Source of the DNA: Paenarthrobacter histidinolovorans
GTDB taxonomy: Bacteria > Actinomycetota > Actinomycetes > Actinomycetales > Micrococcaceae
DNA: 64,000 nt
Reading direction: 5' to 3'
Assembly: GCF_014647595.1 (NCBI RefSeq)
Contig: NZ_BMPM01000004.1
Location: forward strand, 121,763-185,762
Part shown: piece after piece, positions 49,473 through 58,340 of the stretch
Numbering within the stretch: position 1 is the stretch's first letter
Layout: each line of letters begins with the position of its first letter
Translations under genes and position numbers: made by a program
The notes under the pieces: model-generated
What the model was told of the DNA's origin: nothing
Database searches by the model: none
What the model saw: the letters and a program-made list of their open reading frames with translations, nothing else

Positions 49473-50732
49473 GTGCGCATAGTCCTCGGAGTCGGGGGAG
49501 GGATTGCAGCCTACAAGGTTGCATCGCTCCTCCGGCTTTTTACTGAAGCCGGCCATCAGGTGACGGTCATCCCTACAGAGGCAGCCACCCGTTTTGTCGG
49601 GGTTGCCACGTGGGAGGCCCTTTCCGGCAACCCGGTGAGCAACAGCGTCTTCGACGACGTCGACAAGGTCAACCACGTGCGCCTGGGGCACCAGGCGGAC
49701 CTGATCGTCATTGCTCCGGCCACTGCCGACCTCCTGGCCAAGGCAGCCACCGGGCAGGCGAACGACCTCCTCACCAACACCCTGCTCATGGCTCACGGCC
49801 CGGTACTCTTCGCGCCCGCGATGCATACCGAAATGTGGCAGCATGCGGCAACCCAAGCCAACGTGGAAACGTTGCGCAGCCGTGGCGTGACGGTTCTGGA
49901 ACCAGCTTCCGGACGCCTCACGGGCGCCGATTCCGGTCCGGGCAGGCTCCCGGAACCGGAAGCCATCTTTGCCGCCGCCATGGCCTTGGCGGAGGCCTCC
50001 GGCATGTCGGAGAGTGCCCCAGCACAGGCGGCCGCCCATGCATCGCTCGCTGGCAGGACGGTTACCATTTCCGCGGGTGGAACCAGGGAGGCCCTGGATC
50101 CGGTCAGGTTCCTCGGCAACCGTTCCTCGGGCAAGCAGGGCGCAGCGCTGGCCGATGCCGCTTTGGCCGCCGGGGCCAGGGTCCGTTTCCTGTCCGCACA
50201 CATGGACGTGGCGCCGCCGGCCGGCGTCGAGCTTGTCCGCGTTGAGTCAGCCTTGGAGCTGCGCGAGGCAGCGCTGAAGGCGGCAGTGGATTCGGACGTC
50301 GTCATCATGGCCGCGGCCGTGGCGGACTTCCGTCCGGCAGAGGTTTCGGACACAAAAATCAAGAAGGTCGACGGCGAGGACGCACCTGTGGTGCGCCTGG
50401 TCCGGAACCCTGACATCCTGCACGAGCTTGTTCAGAGGCGGAATGCTGAAGGCGGCCAGCAGCTGATTGTCGGCTTCGCGGCAGAAACCGGGGACGCGCA
50501 GGGCGATGTCCTGGCGCATGCGGCCGCCAAACTCAAACGCAAGGGCTGCGACCTCCTTGTTGTCAATCACGTTGGTGTTGGCCGGGTCTTCGGGCAGGAC
50601 GACAACTCGGTGGTGATCCTTTCCGGCCACGGCGCTGAACCGCAATCCGCGGCCGGAACCAAGGCAGACGTCGCCGCCGCAGTGATTGACCGGGTGAGTG
50701 CCGAACTCGCGCAGGTCTTTCCGGCCCTGTGA
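49473..50732 (+). CDS. coaBC: Bifunctional phosphopantothenoylcysteine decarboxylase / synthetase
   Basis: The 419-residue fusion has an N-terminal flavin-dependent CoaC domain (GVGGGIAAYKVASLLR, NHVRLGHQAD with catalytic His, and the FAPAMHTEMW substrate clamp) and a C-terminal CoaB domain (ISAGGTREALDPVRFLGNRSSGKQG, nucleotide/substrate site; KIKK.. region). It carries out two consecutive steps of coenzyme A synthesis. GTG start, 27 nt after rpoZ. Confidence 0.96.
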   Translation: MRIVLGVGGGIAAYKVASLLRLFTEAGHQVTVIPTEAATRFVGVATWEALSGNPVSNSVFDDVDKVNHVRLGHQADLIVIAPATADLLAKAATGQANDLLTNTLLMAHGPVLFAPAMHTEMWQHAATQANVETLRSRGVTVLEPASGRLTGADSGPGRLPEPEAIFAAAMALAEASGMSESAPAQAAAHASLAGRTVTISAGGTREALDPVRFLGNRSSGKQGAALADAALAAGARVRFLSAHMDVAPPAGVELVRVESALELREAALKAAVDSDVVIMAAAVADFRPAEVSDTKIKKVDGEDAPVVRLVRNPDILHELVQRRNAEGGQQLIVGFAAETGDAQGDVLAHAAAKLKRKGCDLLVVNHVGVGRVFGQDDNSVVILSGHGAEPQSAAGTKADVAAAVIDRVSAELAQVFPAL

Positions 50733-50796
50733 CTGATCCCACGCCGGAATTCTTAGCAAAGGGACACACGGCAGATGACGTGATCCCGCAACACAG

Positions 50797-50802
50797 TAAG
50801 GT
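50797..50802 (+). promoter_or_regulatory. Putative -10 (TAAGGT) of leaderless metK
   Basis: TAAGGT ends 6 nt before the metK GTG and no ribosome site is present. The transcript would have no 5' UTR, leaving no room for a SAM riboswitch downstream of this promoter. Confidence 0.5.
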
Positions 50803-50808
50803 GGTCGA

Positions 50809-52038
50809 GTGACTTTACCGCTGCACCATGAACACCATGGCACCCCGTCCAAGCTCCGCCTCTTCACCTCCGAGTCGGTTACTGAAGGGCACCCGGACAA
50901 GATCTGCGACCAGATCAGCGACTCCATTCTTGACGCGTTGCTGGCAGCGGATCCTGAGTCCCGCGTGGCCGTTGAGACCATGGCCACAACCGGCCTGGTG
51001 CACGTGGCAGGCGAAGTCACCACCGATGCTTACGTCGAAATTCCGCAGATCGTCCGCGAGACCATCCTGGGAATCGGCTACGACTCCTCCGCCAACGGCT
51101 TTGACGGCGCCCGCTGTGGTGTTTCCGTATCCATCGGCCAGCAGTCCAACGACATCGCCGGTGGGGTCTTCAACTCGCTTGAAGCGCGTGAAGGTCGCCA
51201 GGAGGACGACTACGACCTCCAGGGCGCCGGCGACCAAGGCATCATGTTCGGCTACGCCAGTGATGAAACGGCGTCGTACATGCCGACCCCCATTTGGTTG
51301 GCCCACCGCCTGTCGGAGCGCCTGACGGAAGTCCGCAAGAACGGCGAACTTGCCTACCTGCGGCCCGACGGCAAGACACAGGTCACGGTTGGGTACGACG
51401 GCGACCGCCCGGTTTCCGTCGAAACCGTAGTAATCTCCAGCCAGCACGCAGAGGAAGCAAGCCTTGATCAGCTCCGCGCGGACCTGGCAAGCTACGTCAT
51501 CGAACCCGTGCTGGCCGCGTCAAACCTTGACCTCTCCCGCACAGCGAACATCCTGAACCCCGCCGGCGCTTTTGTCATCGGTGGACCGGTGGGCGATGCC
51601 GGTTTGACCGGGCGCAAGATCATCGTTGACACCTACGGCGGATTCTCCCGCCACGGCGGTGGTGCTTTCTCAGGCAAGGATCCGTCCAAGGTGGACCGTT
51701 CAGCTGCCTACGCCATGCGGTGGGTCGCCAAGAACGTTGTGGCCGCAGGACTTGCCAAGCGTGCCGAGATCCAGATCGCCTACGCGATTGGCCAGGCGCG
51801 TCCCGTGGGAACCTACGTGGAGACCTTCGGCACCGAAACCGTGGACCCTGCCCGCATCAGCGAAGCGATCGACGAACTCTTTGATCTTCGGCCGCGGGCC
51901 ATCATCGATGCCCTGGACCTCAAGCGGCCCATCTACGCCAAGACTGCCGCTCACGGCCACTTCGGACGGGATGAGCCCGACTTCACCTGGGAGCGGTTGG
52001 ACCGCGTTGCGGACCTCAAGGAGTACTTCAACGCCTGA
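50809..52038 (+). CDS. metK: S-adenosylmethionine synthetase
   Basis: The 409-residue product has the three MAT domains, with [18 protein letters not shown] near the N-terminus (methionine/ATP site), the [12 protein letters not shown] hexapeptide and the [19 protein letters not shown] phosphate loop. It makes SAM from ATP and methionine. GTG 50809 fits a leaderless mRNA. A His-rich stretch (LHHEHHGT) of about a dozen residues precedes the conserved core. Confidence 0.97.
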   Translation: MTLPLHHEHHGTPSKLRLFTSESVTEGHPDKICDQISDSILDALLAADPESRVAVETMATTGLVHVAGEVTTDAYVEIPQIVRETILGIGYDSSANGFDGARCGVSVSIGQQSNDIAGGVFNSLEAREGRQEDDYDLQGAGDQGIMFGYASDETASYMPTPIWLAHRLSERLTEVRKNGELAYLRPDGKTQVTVGYDGDRPVSVETVVISSQHAEEASLDQLRADLASYVIEPVLAASNLDLSRTANILNPAGAFVIGGPVGDAGLTGRKIIVDTYGGFSRHGGGAFSGKDPSKVDRSAAYAMRWVAKNVVAAGLAKRAEIQIAYAIGQARPVGTYVETFGTETVDPARISEAIDELFDLRPRAIIDALDLKRPIYAKTAAHGHFGRDEPDFTWERLDRVADLKEYFNA

Positions 52039-52103
52039 CGTGGCTCCCGCGAACGGCCCGATGTTGTTTTGTCGGGGGTTCGTGATTGGCTTTAGCCAGA
52101 GAG

Positions 52104-52138
52104 ATGCCCGCAGCGGGTCAATCCCGCTGCGGGCATTT
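52104..52138 (+). terminator. Intrinsic terminator after metK
   Basis: A perfect 14-bp stem (52104-52117 with 52123-52136), loop TCAAT, followed by TT, lies 65 nt after the metK stop. Confidence 0.88.
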
Positions 52139-52187
52139 CCCGTTGAAAGTGAAGCGTTTTCGGTGCGATGAGTTGGAGGTGACGGGA

Positions 52188-54287
52188 ATGGCAGCGAACG
52201 ATGTCCAACCTTCATTGCTCCAACCCTCGCTCCTGCAGGGTTTCCCCGACCGGATGCCGGCCAATGGACCCCCTCTGGCCGCGGTGGATCCTGTTGCGCG
52301 GGTCATCCTTGAGTCATCCCTTCCCCACCTGGACAGGCCCTTCGATTACAGCGTTCCCGCCGAACTGGCGGATGTAGCATCTCCGGGCGTTCGGGTGAAA
52401 GTGAAGTTCAACGGCCAGGATCTCAATGGCTACATCATCGAACGCCGCGGTTCCTCGGATGCAGCACACGCGCTCACGGCCCTGCATAAAGTCGTGTCAC
52501 CGGTGGCGGTCCTGACTCCGGCCGTCTCCGAGTTGGCCAGCACCGTGGCTGCCCGCTACGCCGGTACCCTCAGCGACGTTCTGCGGACGGCTGTGCCTCC
52601 CCGTGTGGCCAAGGTGGAGAAGGAACTGCTGGCCGGGGATTTGGACGCCGATGTCGCAGAGCTGAAGCCCTTCACCGAGGCCCATGCCTGGGCAGCGTAC
52701 TCCAACGGCACGTCGTTTCTGCAGCACCTGGCCAGCGGCGGTTCGCCCAAAGCTGTCCTCACGGCCCTCCAGGGCTTCGGCCCGGGTAGCTGGGCTTCTC
52801 TCGTCGCGTCAGCCGTCGCCACAGTCCGCTCCTCGGGGCGGGGCGCGGTGGTGGTGGTTCCGGATTACCGGGACCTTGAGCAGCTGGAGTCTGCCCTGGC
52901 CAAGGTCCTGCCTGCATCGGACGTTGCCCGGCTCACTGCGGACGATGGGCAGACGCCCCGCTACAGGAGCTTCCTGCGGCTCCTGAGCGGTGCGGCCGGT
53001 GTAGCTATCGGCACCCGCTCTGCTGCCTACGCGCCGGTCAAGGACCTAGGGCTGGTGGTGTGCTGGGATGACGGCGACGACGTCCACATCGAGCAACGCG
53101 CTCCCTACGCCCATTCCCGTGAAGTGTTGTTGCTCCGGGCCGAGCAGGAGGGAGCGGCGTGTCTCATGGCGTCCCACAGCCGCAGCACAGAGTTGCAGCG
53201 GCTCGTGGAAATGCAGTGGGCGGCGCCCATCGAAGCTCCCCGCACCACAGTTCGCGCTACCGTGCCGCGCGTCCTCAATACCGCTGACAGCTTCGAGCAG
53301 GAACGCGACCCCTTGGCCCGGATTGCCCGTTTGCCCGGTGCGGCATGGCGCGCGGCCAAAGATGGCCTGGAGCGCGGCCCCGTCCTGGTGCAGGTGGCCC
53401 GCGCTGGATACGCGCCGTCCTTGGTCTGTGAGACGTGCCGTGAGCTTGCCCGCTGCAACGTTTGCCAGGGGCCTTTGGCGGTCTCCAGCAGTTCGGCCAT
53501 GCCGGCGTGCCGCTGGTGCTCCACACCGGCTCCGCAGTGGCGCTGCACGCACTGCAGCGGAACCAGGCTGCGCAGGGGAGCCGCCGGAGTCATGAGGACT
53601 GCGGAGGAATTGGGACGGGCGTTCCCTGGCAAGCCGGTGGTGACCTCGTCGGGCGAGAACATCAAAGCCATGGTCCCTGATGCTCCTGCCTTGGTGGTTG
53701 CCACGGTCGGGGCAGAGCCTGTGGCTTCCGCCGGATATGCCGCGGCGCTGTTGCTGGATGGCAATTCATTGCTCCGGCGGGAAAACCTGCGTGCAGGAGA
53801 GGACACCGTTCGCCGCTGGCTCAATGCCGCTTCCCTCGTGAAGCCTGCCAGCCAAGGCGGGCTGGTAGTGATCACCGCGGATGACACCGCGGCCACGGGC
53901 GCACTCTTGCGGTGGGACGCTGCAGGCTATGCGTCGAGGGAGCTCGCGTTGCGGAGAGAGCTCCAGCTGCCGCCCGCGGTCCGGGTGGCCTCCGTGACTG
54001 GCTCAAGGGCCGACGTCGGGCACTTTTCCGAAGCTTTCGAGGCCAGTGCTCCGCTGGCGTCCGGCACCAAACTCCGCACTGCCGGTCCGGCCCCGGTGCA
54101 ATTGTTCGCCGGAGGGTCGCCAACTGCGGCCGAAGAGGCTGACGCAGATGTCAGGACGCTGTACTTCATTCCGTATACCGAGGCCGCGGAAACAACTCGA
54201 GCCATGCGGGCGGTCAAGGCCGTGAACGCTGCCAAGCGCACGGCAGGGCCGGTGCAGCTGCGCCTGGACGGTGTGGACGTCCTCTAG
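52188..54287 (+). CDS. priA: PriA-like primosomal protein N' without helicase motifs
   Basis: The 699-residue product has the PriA N-terminal 3'-DNA-binding domain (VARVILESSLPHLDRPFDYSVP) and the zinc-binding cysteine cluster (about residues 413-455: CETC, CNVC, CRWC, CTHC pairs). The helicase Walker A is missing: the region reads LQGFGPGSWASLV, where active PriA has G-x-TGSGKT. The DEEH box is altered to CWDDGDD. This is the known actinobacterial PriA form, probably a structural restart factor without ATPase activity. ATG 52188 has GGAGGT 7 nt upstream; the frame is open further upstream through the metK terminator, which argues against an earlier start. Confidence 0.9.
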   Translation: MAANDVQPSLLQPSLLQGFPDRMPANGPPLAAVDPVARVILESSLPHLDRPFDYSVPAELADVASPGVRVKVKFNGQDLNGYIIERRGSSDAAHALTALHKVVSPVAVLTPAVSELASTVAARYAGTLSDVLRTAVPPRVAKVEKELLAGDLDADVAELKPFTEAHAWAAYSNGTSFLQHLASGGSPKAVLTALQGFGPGSWASLVASAVATVRSSGRGAVVVVPDYRDLEQLESALAKVLPASDVARLTADDGQTPRYRSFLRLLSGAAGVAIGTRSAAYAPVKDLGLVVCWDDGDDVHIEQRAPYAHSREVLLLRAEQEGAACLMASHSRSTELQRLVEMQWAAPIEAPRTTVRATVPRVLNTADSFEQERDPLARIARLPGAAWRAAKDGLERGPVLVQVARAGYAPSLVCETCRELARCNVCQGPLAVSSSSAMPACRWCSTPAPQWRCTHCSGTRLRRGAAGVMRTAEELGRAFPGKPVVTSSGENIKAMVPDAPALVVATVGAEPVASAGYAAALLLDGNSLLRRENLRAGEDTVRRWLNAASLVKPASQGGLVVITADDTAATGALLRWDAAGYASRELALRRELQLPPAVRVASVTGSRADVGHFSEAFEASAPLASGTKLRTAGPAPVQLFAGGSPTAAEEADADVRTLYFIPYTEAAETTRAMRAVKAVNAAKRTAGPVQLRLDGVDVL

Positions 54288-54304
54288 GCGCCCAGGTACC
54301 CGGA

Positions 54305-55387
54305 CTACGACTTGCGCCGGCGCAGGGAAACGACTTCTTCAGCTGCGGCGAGAAGTTGCCGTGCCGACTCGTTCCAGTTGAAGGTGGATGCGCGTTCCAC
54401 CGAACTGCGGGAACGTTGCTGCCACAAATCCTGGTCACCCAGGGCGGTTACTGCAGCGGCGAAGTCCGTGGGCGATTCCGGATCGACGTAACTGACGGCG
54501 TCGCCACCGACCTCCCTGAAGATCGGGATATCGCTGGCAATCACCGGGGTTCCGAGGGCCATGGCCTCCACCAGCGGCAACCCGTATCCTTCAGCGCGGG
54601 AGAGGCTGATCAGCGCGGTTGCCCGGAGCAGGAGGTCGTCGTATTCGGCGTCGGTCACACCGTTGTGGAAGACGACTCTGGCCCCTGCGGGAACAATGGC
54701 CTCAAGTTCTGCCCGGCGGTCCGCAGTGATGCGGCTCAGCAAGTGCAAGGTGTAGTCCGGTAGTCCGGCCATGCCCCGGATCATGGTTTCCACGTTCTTG
54801 TATGGCATGAACGAACCCATGTACAGCAGCGTCTTATCGGCGCCGGCTGTTGCATCCCGTGGCGTTTGCCCTGGCTGCGGAGCATTCCCCACAATCCGGA
54901 CCGGCCGCTTGGTCAGCCTGTATTTGGCCATCAGTGCCTCGGTGGTGTGGCTGATGGTGGCCACGATGTCGGCCCGGTTCAAGAGGAGCCGTTGTGGCCA
55001 GAACGCTTTGTGGTAGAGCCGCCAAAGGAGACGGATCGGGGCGGGAAGGAAGCCCGGGGGAGCAGGGTGTTCGTAGTAGATGAGGTCGTGGAGGGTGAGA
55101 ACCAGTCCATACTTGCGCCCCAGCGTGCCCATGGTCTGCATGGGGCACACCACCACGTCGGCGCCCAGGGGGTTGACCTTTCGCGCTACGAAGAGCTCCA
55201 GTGGGGAGAGTGGGCTGTTGACCATCACGTACGGGACGTCAGGCAGCAGGGCGAGTTGTCGCTTGTCGCTGACCAGCATGGTGACGTCCGCGAGTTTCGA
55301 CGTGGCGGCTATGAGGCTGGAACCGTACCGGCTGATGCCATCGTGGTGGTCCGTTCTGGTAAAGCGGGCGTCGATGACAATTTTCAC
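54305..55387 (-). CDS. Glycosyltransferase family 4
   Basis: The 360-residue GT-B enzyme has the N-terminal acceptor domain start MKIVIDARFTRTDHHDGISRYG and the donor-binding E-x7-E motif in SLSRAEGYGLPLVEAMALGTPVI. It belongs to CAZy GT4, probably adding a sugar from a nucleotide or prenyl donor; the acceptor is unknown. It is the last gene of a minus-strand operon (aldo/keto reductase, hydrolase, GT) and overlaps the hydrolase by 4 nt. The Arg/Lys-rich C-terminus may associate with the membrane. Confidence 0.88.
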   Translation of the reverse strand: MKIVIDARFTRTDHHDGISRYGSSLIAATSKLADVTMLVSDKRQLALLPDVPYVMVNSPLSPLELFVARKVNPLGADVVVCPMQTMGTLGRKYGLVLTLHDLIYYEHPAPPGFLPAPIRLLWRLYHKAFWPQRLLLNRADIVATISHTTEALMAKYRLTKRPVRIVGNAPQPGQTPRDATAGADKTLLYMGSFMPYKNVETMIRGMAGLPDYTLHLLSRITADRRAELEAIVPAGARVVFHNGVTDAEYDDLLLRATALISLSRAEGYGLPLVEAMALGTPVIASDIPIFREVGGDAVSYVDPESPTDFAAAVTALGDQDLWQQRSRSSVERASTFNWNESARQLLAAAEEVVSLRRRKS

Positions 55388-56328
55388 GCGGGGTGTTCCT
55401 CCAGGAAGATGCGGATCGCTGTTGCTGCGGGGACCGGGGTTTCATAGTGGATCAAATGCCCGACGTCGGGAATCACTTCCAGCTTTGCGTCCGGCAAACG
55501 CTCCATCAGCTTGTACTGGTTGGGGAGGGTGGCGATCTCATCCTTTTCCCCGGCGACCAGGAGGACCGGGAGAGTGAGTTGTTCGGCTACTTCCGCCACG
55601 TTCCCCGAGACTGAGGCCTTGAAGGATTCAAGCAGGCTCTTCCTGTCCGCGAAGGCGCTGAAGTAGGCATCGTGCTGCCCATGGATAAAGCGGCGGAGTG
55701 CTTTGTCCTTGGTCTTTGCCATGGTGATGCTCATGACGCGGACGATCACGCGGTTCCGGAGGACAGCGAGGCCTGCACGGCGGGGAAGCTTGGCGGATGC
55801 TTGGTAATACAGCACGGCCAGCTTGGTCATGATGCCTTTGGGACCTTCCAGTGCCGGTGCGGCAATGGGGTTGATCAGGATCAAGGGGTGGACGGCGCCG
55901 GGATGTGAGGCTGCGAAGTGGCTGGCCACGATCGAACCGAAGGAGTGGCCCAGCAGTACGGTTTTGGGACCCAATCCGAGCGCTGCCATGAAGCTGGAGA
56001 TGAACCGCCCGTAACGCTCAACAGTGTGTTCATCATCTACGAACGGCTCCGAACTTCCGAACGCCGGCAAGTCGGGCATGATGATGCGCATTTCCGGAAG
56101 CTGATCCACTACGCGCAATAGCCCGTGATGGTCTCCCCGGAAACCATGGATGACCAGGATCGTGCGTGTTGTGGAAGTGGCCTCGACCGGTTCGTACGTC
56201 CAGTAGGCCACGGTACTGCCGTCGACGTCGATATCTGAAGCGGTAGTCCGTCCGGCGAGGGCTTCACTGAAGAATCCATTGGGAGCCTGCGCGCCGTCGG
56301 GGGAGTGCGCGGTGTCCACTGTTTCCAT
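55384..56328 (-). CDS. Alpha/beta-fold hydrolase
   Basis: The 314-residue product has the nucleophile elbow GHSFGS (Ser129), the oxyanion HGFRGDHHG, and the likely Asp263 and His291 (DVGHLIHYETP). A cap region with basic residues (about 165-220) precedes the final strands. No signal peptide is visible. The substrate is unknown; the family includes esterases, lipases and C-C hydrolases. It starts 12 nt after the aldo/keto reductase stop with an AGGGA ribosome site, and its stop overlaps the glycosyltransferase start. Confidence 0.85.
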   Translation of the reverse strand: METVDTAHSPDGAQAPNGFFSEALAGRTTASDIDVDGSTVAYWTYEPVEATSTTRTILVIHGFRGDHHGLLRVVDQLPEMRIIMPDLPAFGSSEPFVDDEHTVERYGRFISSFMAALGLGPKTVLLGHSFGSIVASHFAASHPGAVHPLILINPIAAPALEGPKGIMTKLAVLYYQASAKLPRRAGLAVLRNRVIVRVMSITMAKTKDKALRRFIHGQHDAYFSAFADRKSLLESFKASVSGNVAEVAEQLTLPVLLVAGEKDEIATLPNQYKLMERLPDAKLEVIPDVGHLIHYETPVPAATAIRIFLEEHPA

Positions 56329-56339
56329 GGCGATATTCC

Positions 56340-57221
56340 CTAGTTCACGTTGTCCGGGTGGGAACCGGTTCGATGGTGCCGTTCGAGTCCTGCCATTCCG
56401 TCCATGTCGGAAGGATCCAGCTCAAAATCGAACACGTTGAAGTTTTCCTTGATCCGTCCCGCCGAGCTCGCTTTGGGGATGATGAGGTTTCCCAATTGGA
56501 GGTGCCACCGGATGATGACCTGGGCAGGAGTTTTTCCGTGCTTTTCGGCAAGGGAGATGATGGCTGGGTCGGCCAGGACCTGCCCACGGCCAAGGGGACT
56601 CCATGCCTCGGTGGCGATCCCCAGCTGTTGGTGCAGTGTACGCAGCCTGGTTTGCTGCAGCCAGGGGTGAAGTTCGATCTGGTTGACGGCCGGGACTACT
56701 TCGGCCTTCTGCATCAGCTCGTCGAGATGGCCGGGCTGGAAGTTCGACACCCCGATCGCCCGTACCTTGCCTTCGCGGTACAGGGTTTCCAGTGCCTTGT
56801 ACGTCTCCACGAAAAGTCCACGTCCGGCGCAGGGCCAGTGGATGAGGTAAAGATCCACGTAGTCGAGCCCAAGGTTCGCAATGGAGGTATCGAAGGCCCG
56901 GAGCGTCGAGTCGTAACCCTGGTCGTCGTTCCAGACCTTGGTGGTCACGAACAGGTCTTCGCGGGAAAGGGTGTGCACGGATTCCCCGGAACCCCCCGCG
57001 CCTGTGTTCGCTTGGGCGGCATCACCAATCGCACCGCCAAGCGCACGCCCGACGCCAACCTCATTGCCATACATTGCTGCTGTGTCGAAACGCCGGTACC
57101 CCTCACCCAGGGCGGTCGCCACCAACGCTTCGGCGTCCTTGGGCGGTACCTTGTAAAGGCCGTATCCCAAGCGTTCCATTTGTACGCCGTTGTTCAATGT
57201 CAGCCGGCCCGGGAATCTCAT
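56340..57221 (-). CDS. Aldo/keto reductase (AKR5-like) with a Gly/Ala-rich insertion
   Basis: The 293-residue TIM barrel has the catalytic tetrad Asp46, Tyr51 (FDTAAMYGN), Lys95 (FVTTKVW) and His128 (LYLIHWP), and the NADPH-binding end region around GIIPKASS-like NLIIPKASSAGRIKENF. It resembles the 2,5-diketogluconate reductase group. About 18 Gly/Ala/Ser/Asn-rich residues (62-80) are inserted before the Lys strand. ATG 57221 is preferred because TAGAGT (57229-57234, minus strand) ends 7 nt upstream, as for a leaderless mRNA; the longer upstream frame lacks signals. Heads a three-gene operon. Confidence 0.88.
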   Translation of the reverse strand: MRFPGRLTLNNGVQMERLGYGLYKVPPKDAEALVATALGEGYRRFDTAAMYGNEVGVGRALGGAIGDAAQANTGAGGSGESVHTLSREDLFVTTKVWNDDQGYDSTLRAFDTSIANLGLDYVDLYLIHWPCAGRGLFVETYKALETLYREGKVRAIGVSNFQPGHLDELMQKAEVVPAVNQIELHPWLQQTRLRTLHQQLGIATEAWSPLGRGQVLADPAIISLAEKHGKTPAQVIIRWHLQLGNLIIPKASSAGRIKENFNVFDFELDPSDMDGMAGLERHHRTGSHPDNVN

Positions 57222-57228
57222 AGCAACG

Positions 57229-57234
57229 ACTCTA
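57229..57234 (-). promoter_or_regulatory. Putative -10 (TAGAGT) of the aldo/keto reductase operon
   Basis: On the minus strand TAGAGT ends 7 nt before ATG 57221, in the 34-nt gap after the SorC-type regulator gene. Confidence 0.45.
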
Positions 57235-57255
57235 CCCATTTCCTGCACGAATGCT

Positions 57256-58218
57256 TCAGGAGTGGCCATTGAAAGTGACCAGGCGTCGCGCGGAAGCTTC
57301 GTCCAGGATGAGGTCCGTAGCAAGTCCGGCAGCCAGGGCTCCCTGCAGTCCGTTGATCTTGGAGGCGCCCGACACCACGCAAATCCTGCGCCGGACCTGC
57401 CGCAACTGTTCGTGGCTGGGGCCGGTTGAGCGTTCGTTCAGTGTGATGCCGTCCGAGGATCCATCACTCCGGAAGAACACCGTGGCGACGTCGCCCACCA
57501 CGTCGTCAGCTGCCAGCATGGAGAGGTCGCGTTCATCCAGGTAGCCGCCGGCATATACGTGGCTTGGGTAGTCCGAGTCAACGGATCCGACACCGAAAAT
57601 GGCGATGCTCATGCGGGCCTGCAAATCGAGGATCCTTTGAACGCTACGCTCATTCCACATGGCGGTCTTTGTGGCGGCATGATCAAAAAAGGCAGGGACC
57701 GGGAATTGTTCAACCCTTGCCCCGTAGGCACTGCCGAAGCGCCGCATGATGTCACTGGCATACGTAATGCCGGTGGTTTGCATGTTTCCGGCGCCGTTGA
57801 GCTGGACCACGATGCTGTCATGGGTCACCTTGCGGGTGAGGTGCCGGCTGACGGCGCTGAGCGTGGCGCCCCAGGCCACGCCGATGATGGCGTTCGAGTC
57901 CACCAGGGGTCCAATGGTCCTGGCTGCCTGCATGGCGACGCGGTCCAGGGTCTCGGCTTCGTTGAGCGTGTCGAGCACCGGAACGACGTGAACATCCACT
58001 CCGTACTGGTTCCTGATCTGGCTCTCCAGCTCGGGGCCGGTGTCAAACGGGCTTCGAATCTGCACCTGGACCAGGCCGGTTTCCCGGGCCGACGACAGCA
58101 GCCGGGACACCGTGGATCTGGACGTCCGGAGCTCGCGGGCGATCGCATCCATGGTCAGATCCTGAAGGTAGTACATCTGTGCAGCCCGGAGCGCATCCGA
58201 GTGACGTGATCGTGCCAT
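57256..58218 (-). CDS. SorC-family transcriptional regulator, probable glycerol-operon regulator
   Basis: The 320-residue product has an N-terminal helix-turn-helix (about 21-46: LTMDAIARELRTSRSTVSRLL) and a C-terminal sugar-phosphate-binding SorC domain (GVAWGATLSAVSRHL; IFGVGSVDSDYPSH; CVVSGASKINGLQGAL). SorC regulators sense phosphorylated sugars or polyols. It is divergent from glpD, with an inverted repeat between them, so it probably controls glycerol use in response to glycerol 3-phosphate or a related compound; this is inference. ATG 58218 has AAGGAA 5 nt upstream. Confidence 0.88.
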   Translation of the reverse strand: MARSRHSDALRAAQMYYLQDLTMDAIARELRTSRSTVSRLLSSARETGLVQVQIRSPFDTGPELESQIRNQYGVDVHVVPVLDTLNEAETLDRVAMQAARTIGPLVDSNAIIGVAWGATLSAVSRHLTRKVTHDSIVVQLNGAGNMQTTGITYASDIMRRFGSAYGARVEQFPVPAFFDHAATKTAMWNERSVQRILDLQARMSIAIFGVGSVDSDYPSHVYAGGYLDERDLSMLAADDVVGDVATVFFRSDGSSDGITLNERSTGPSHEQLRQVRRRICVVSGASKINGLQGALAAGLATDLILDEASARRLVTFNGHS

Positions 58219-58231
58219 CTCATTTCCTTAC

Positions 58232-58245
58232 TGCACGTTTGTGCA
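58232..58245. promoter_or_regulatory. Probable operator of the SorC-type regulator
   Basis: TGCAC-GTTT-GTGCA is a perfect 5-bp inverted repeat with a 4-nt spacer in the regulator/glpD intergenic space. It lies 13 nt before the regulator's start codon and just upstream of the glpD -35, a place from which both genes could be controlled. Confidence 0.55.
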
Positions 58246-58251
58246 AATAGC

Positions 58252-58280
58252 TTGACTCCATTTTCCACCTTCGCAAGATT
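58252..58280 (+). promoter_or_regulatory. glpD promoter
   Basis: TTGACT (58252-58257) is a near-consensus -35. AAGATT (58275-58280), 17 nt later, is a weaker -10. The predicted leader of about 55 nt ends with GGGAG before the TTG start. Confidence 0.5.
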
Positions 58281-58340
58281 AGTGGTGAACGGTGCAGCAG
58301 CGAGTGGCGCGGCGCACGAACCAAGCCCAAGGGAGCAGTT

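Noticed and set aside
50733..50808. SAM riboswitch before metK
   Set aside because: Only 76 nt are available, no SAM-I/II/IV-like core is seen, and the promoter geometry predicts no 5' UTR.
52086..52187. Upstream in-frame extension of priA
   Set aside because: It would run through the metK terminator hairpin; ATG 52188 has GGAGGT at proper spacing.
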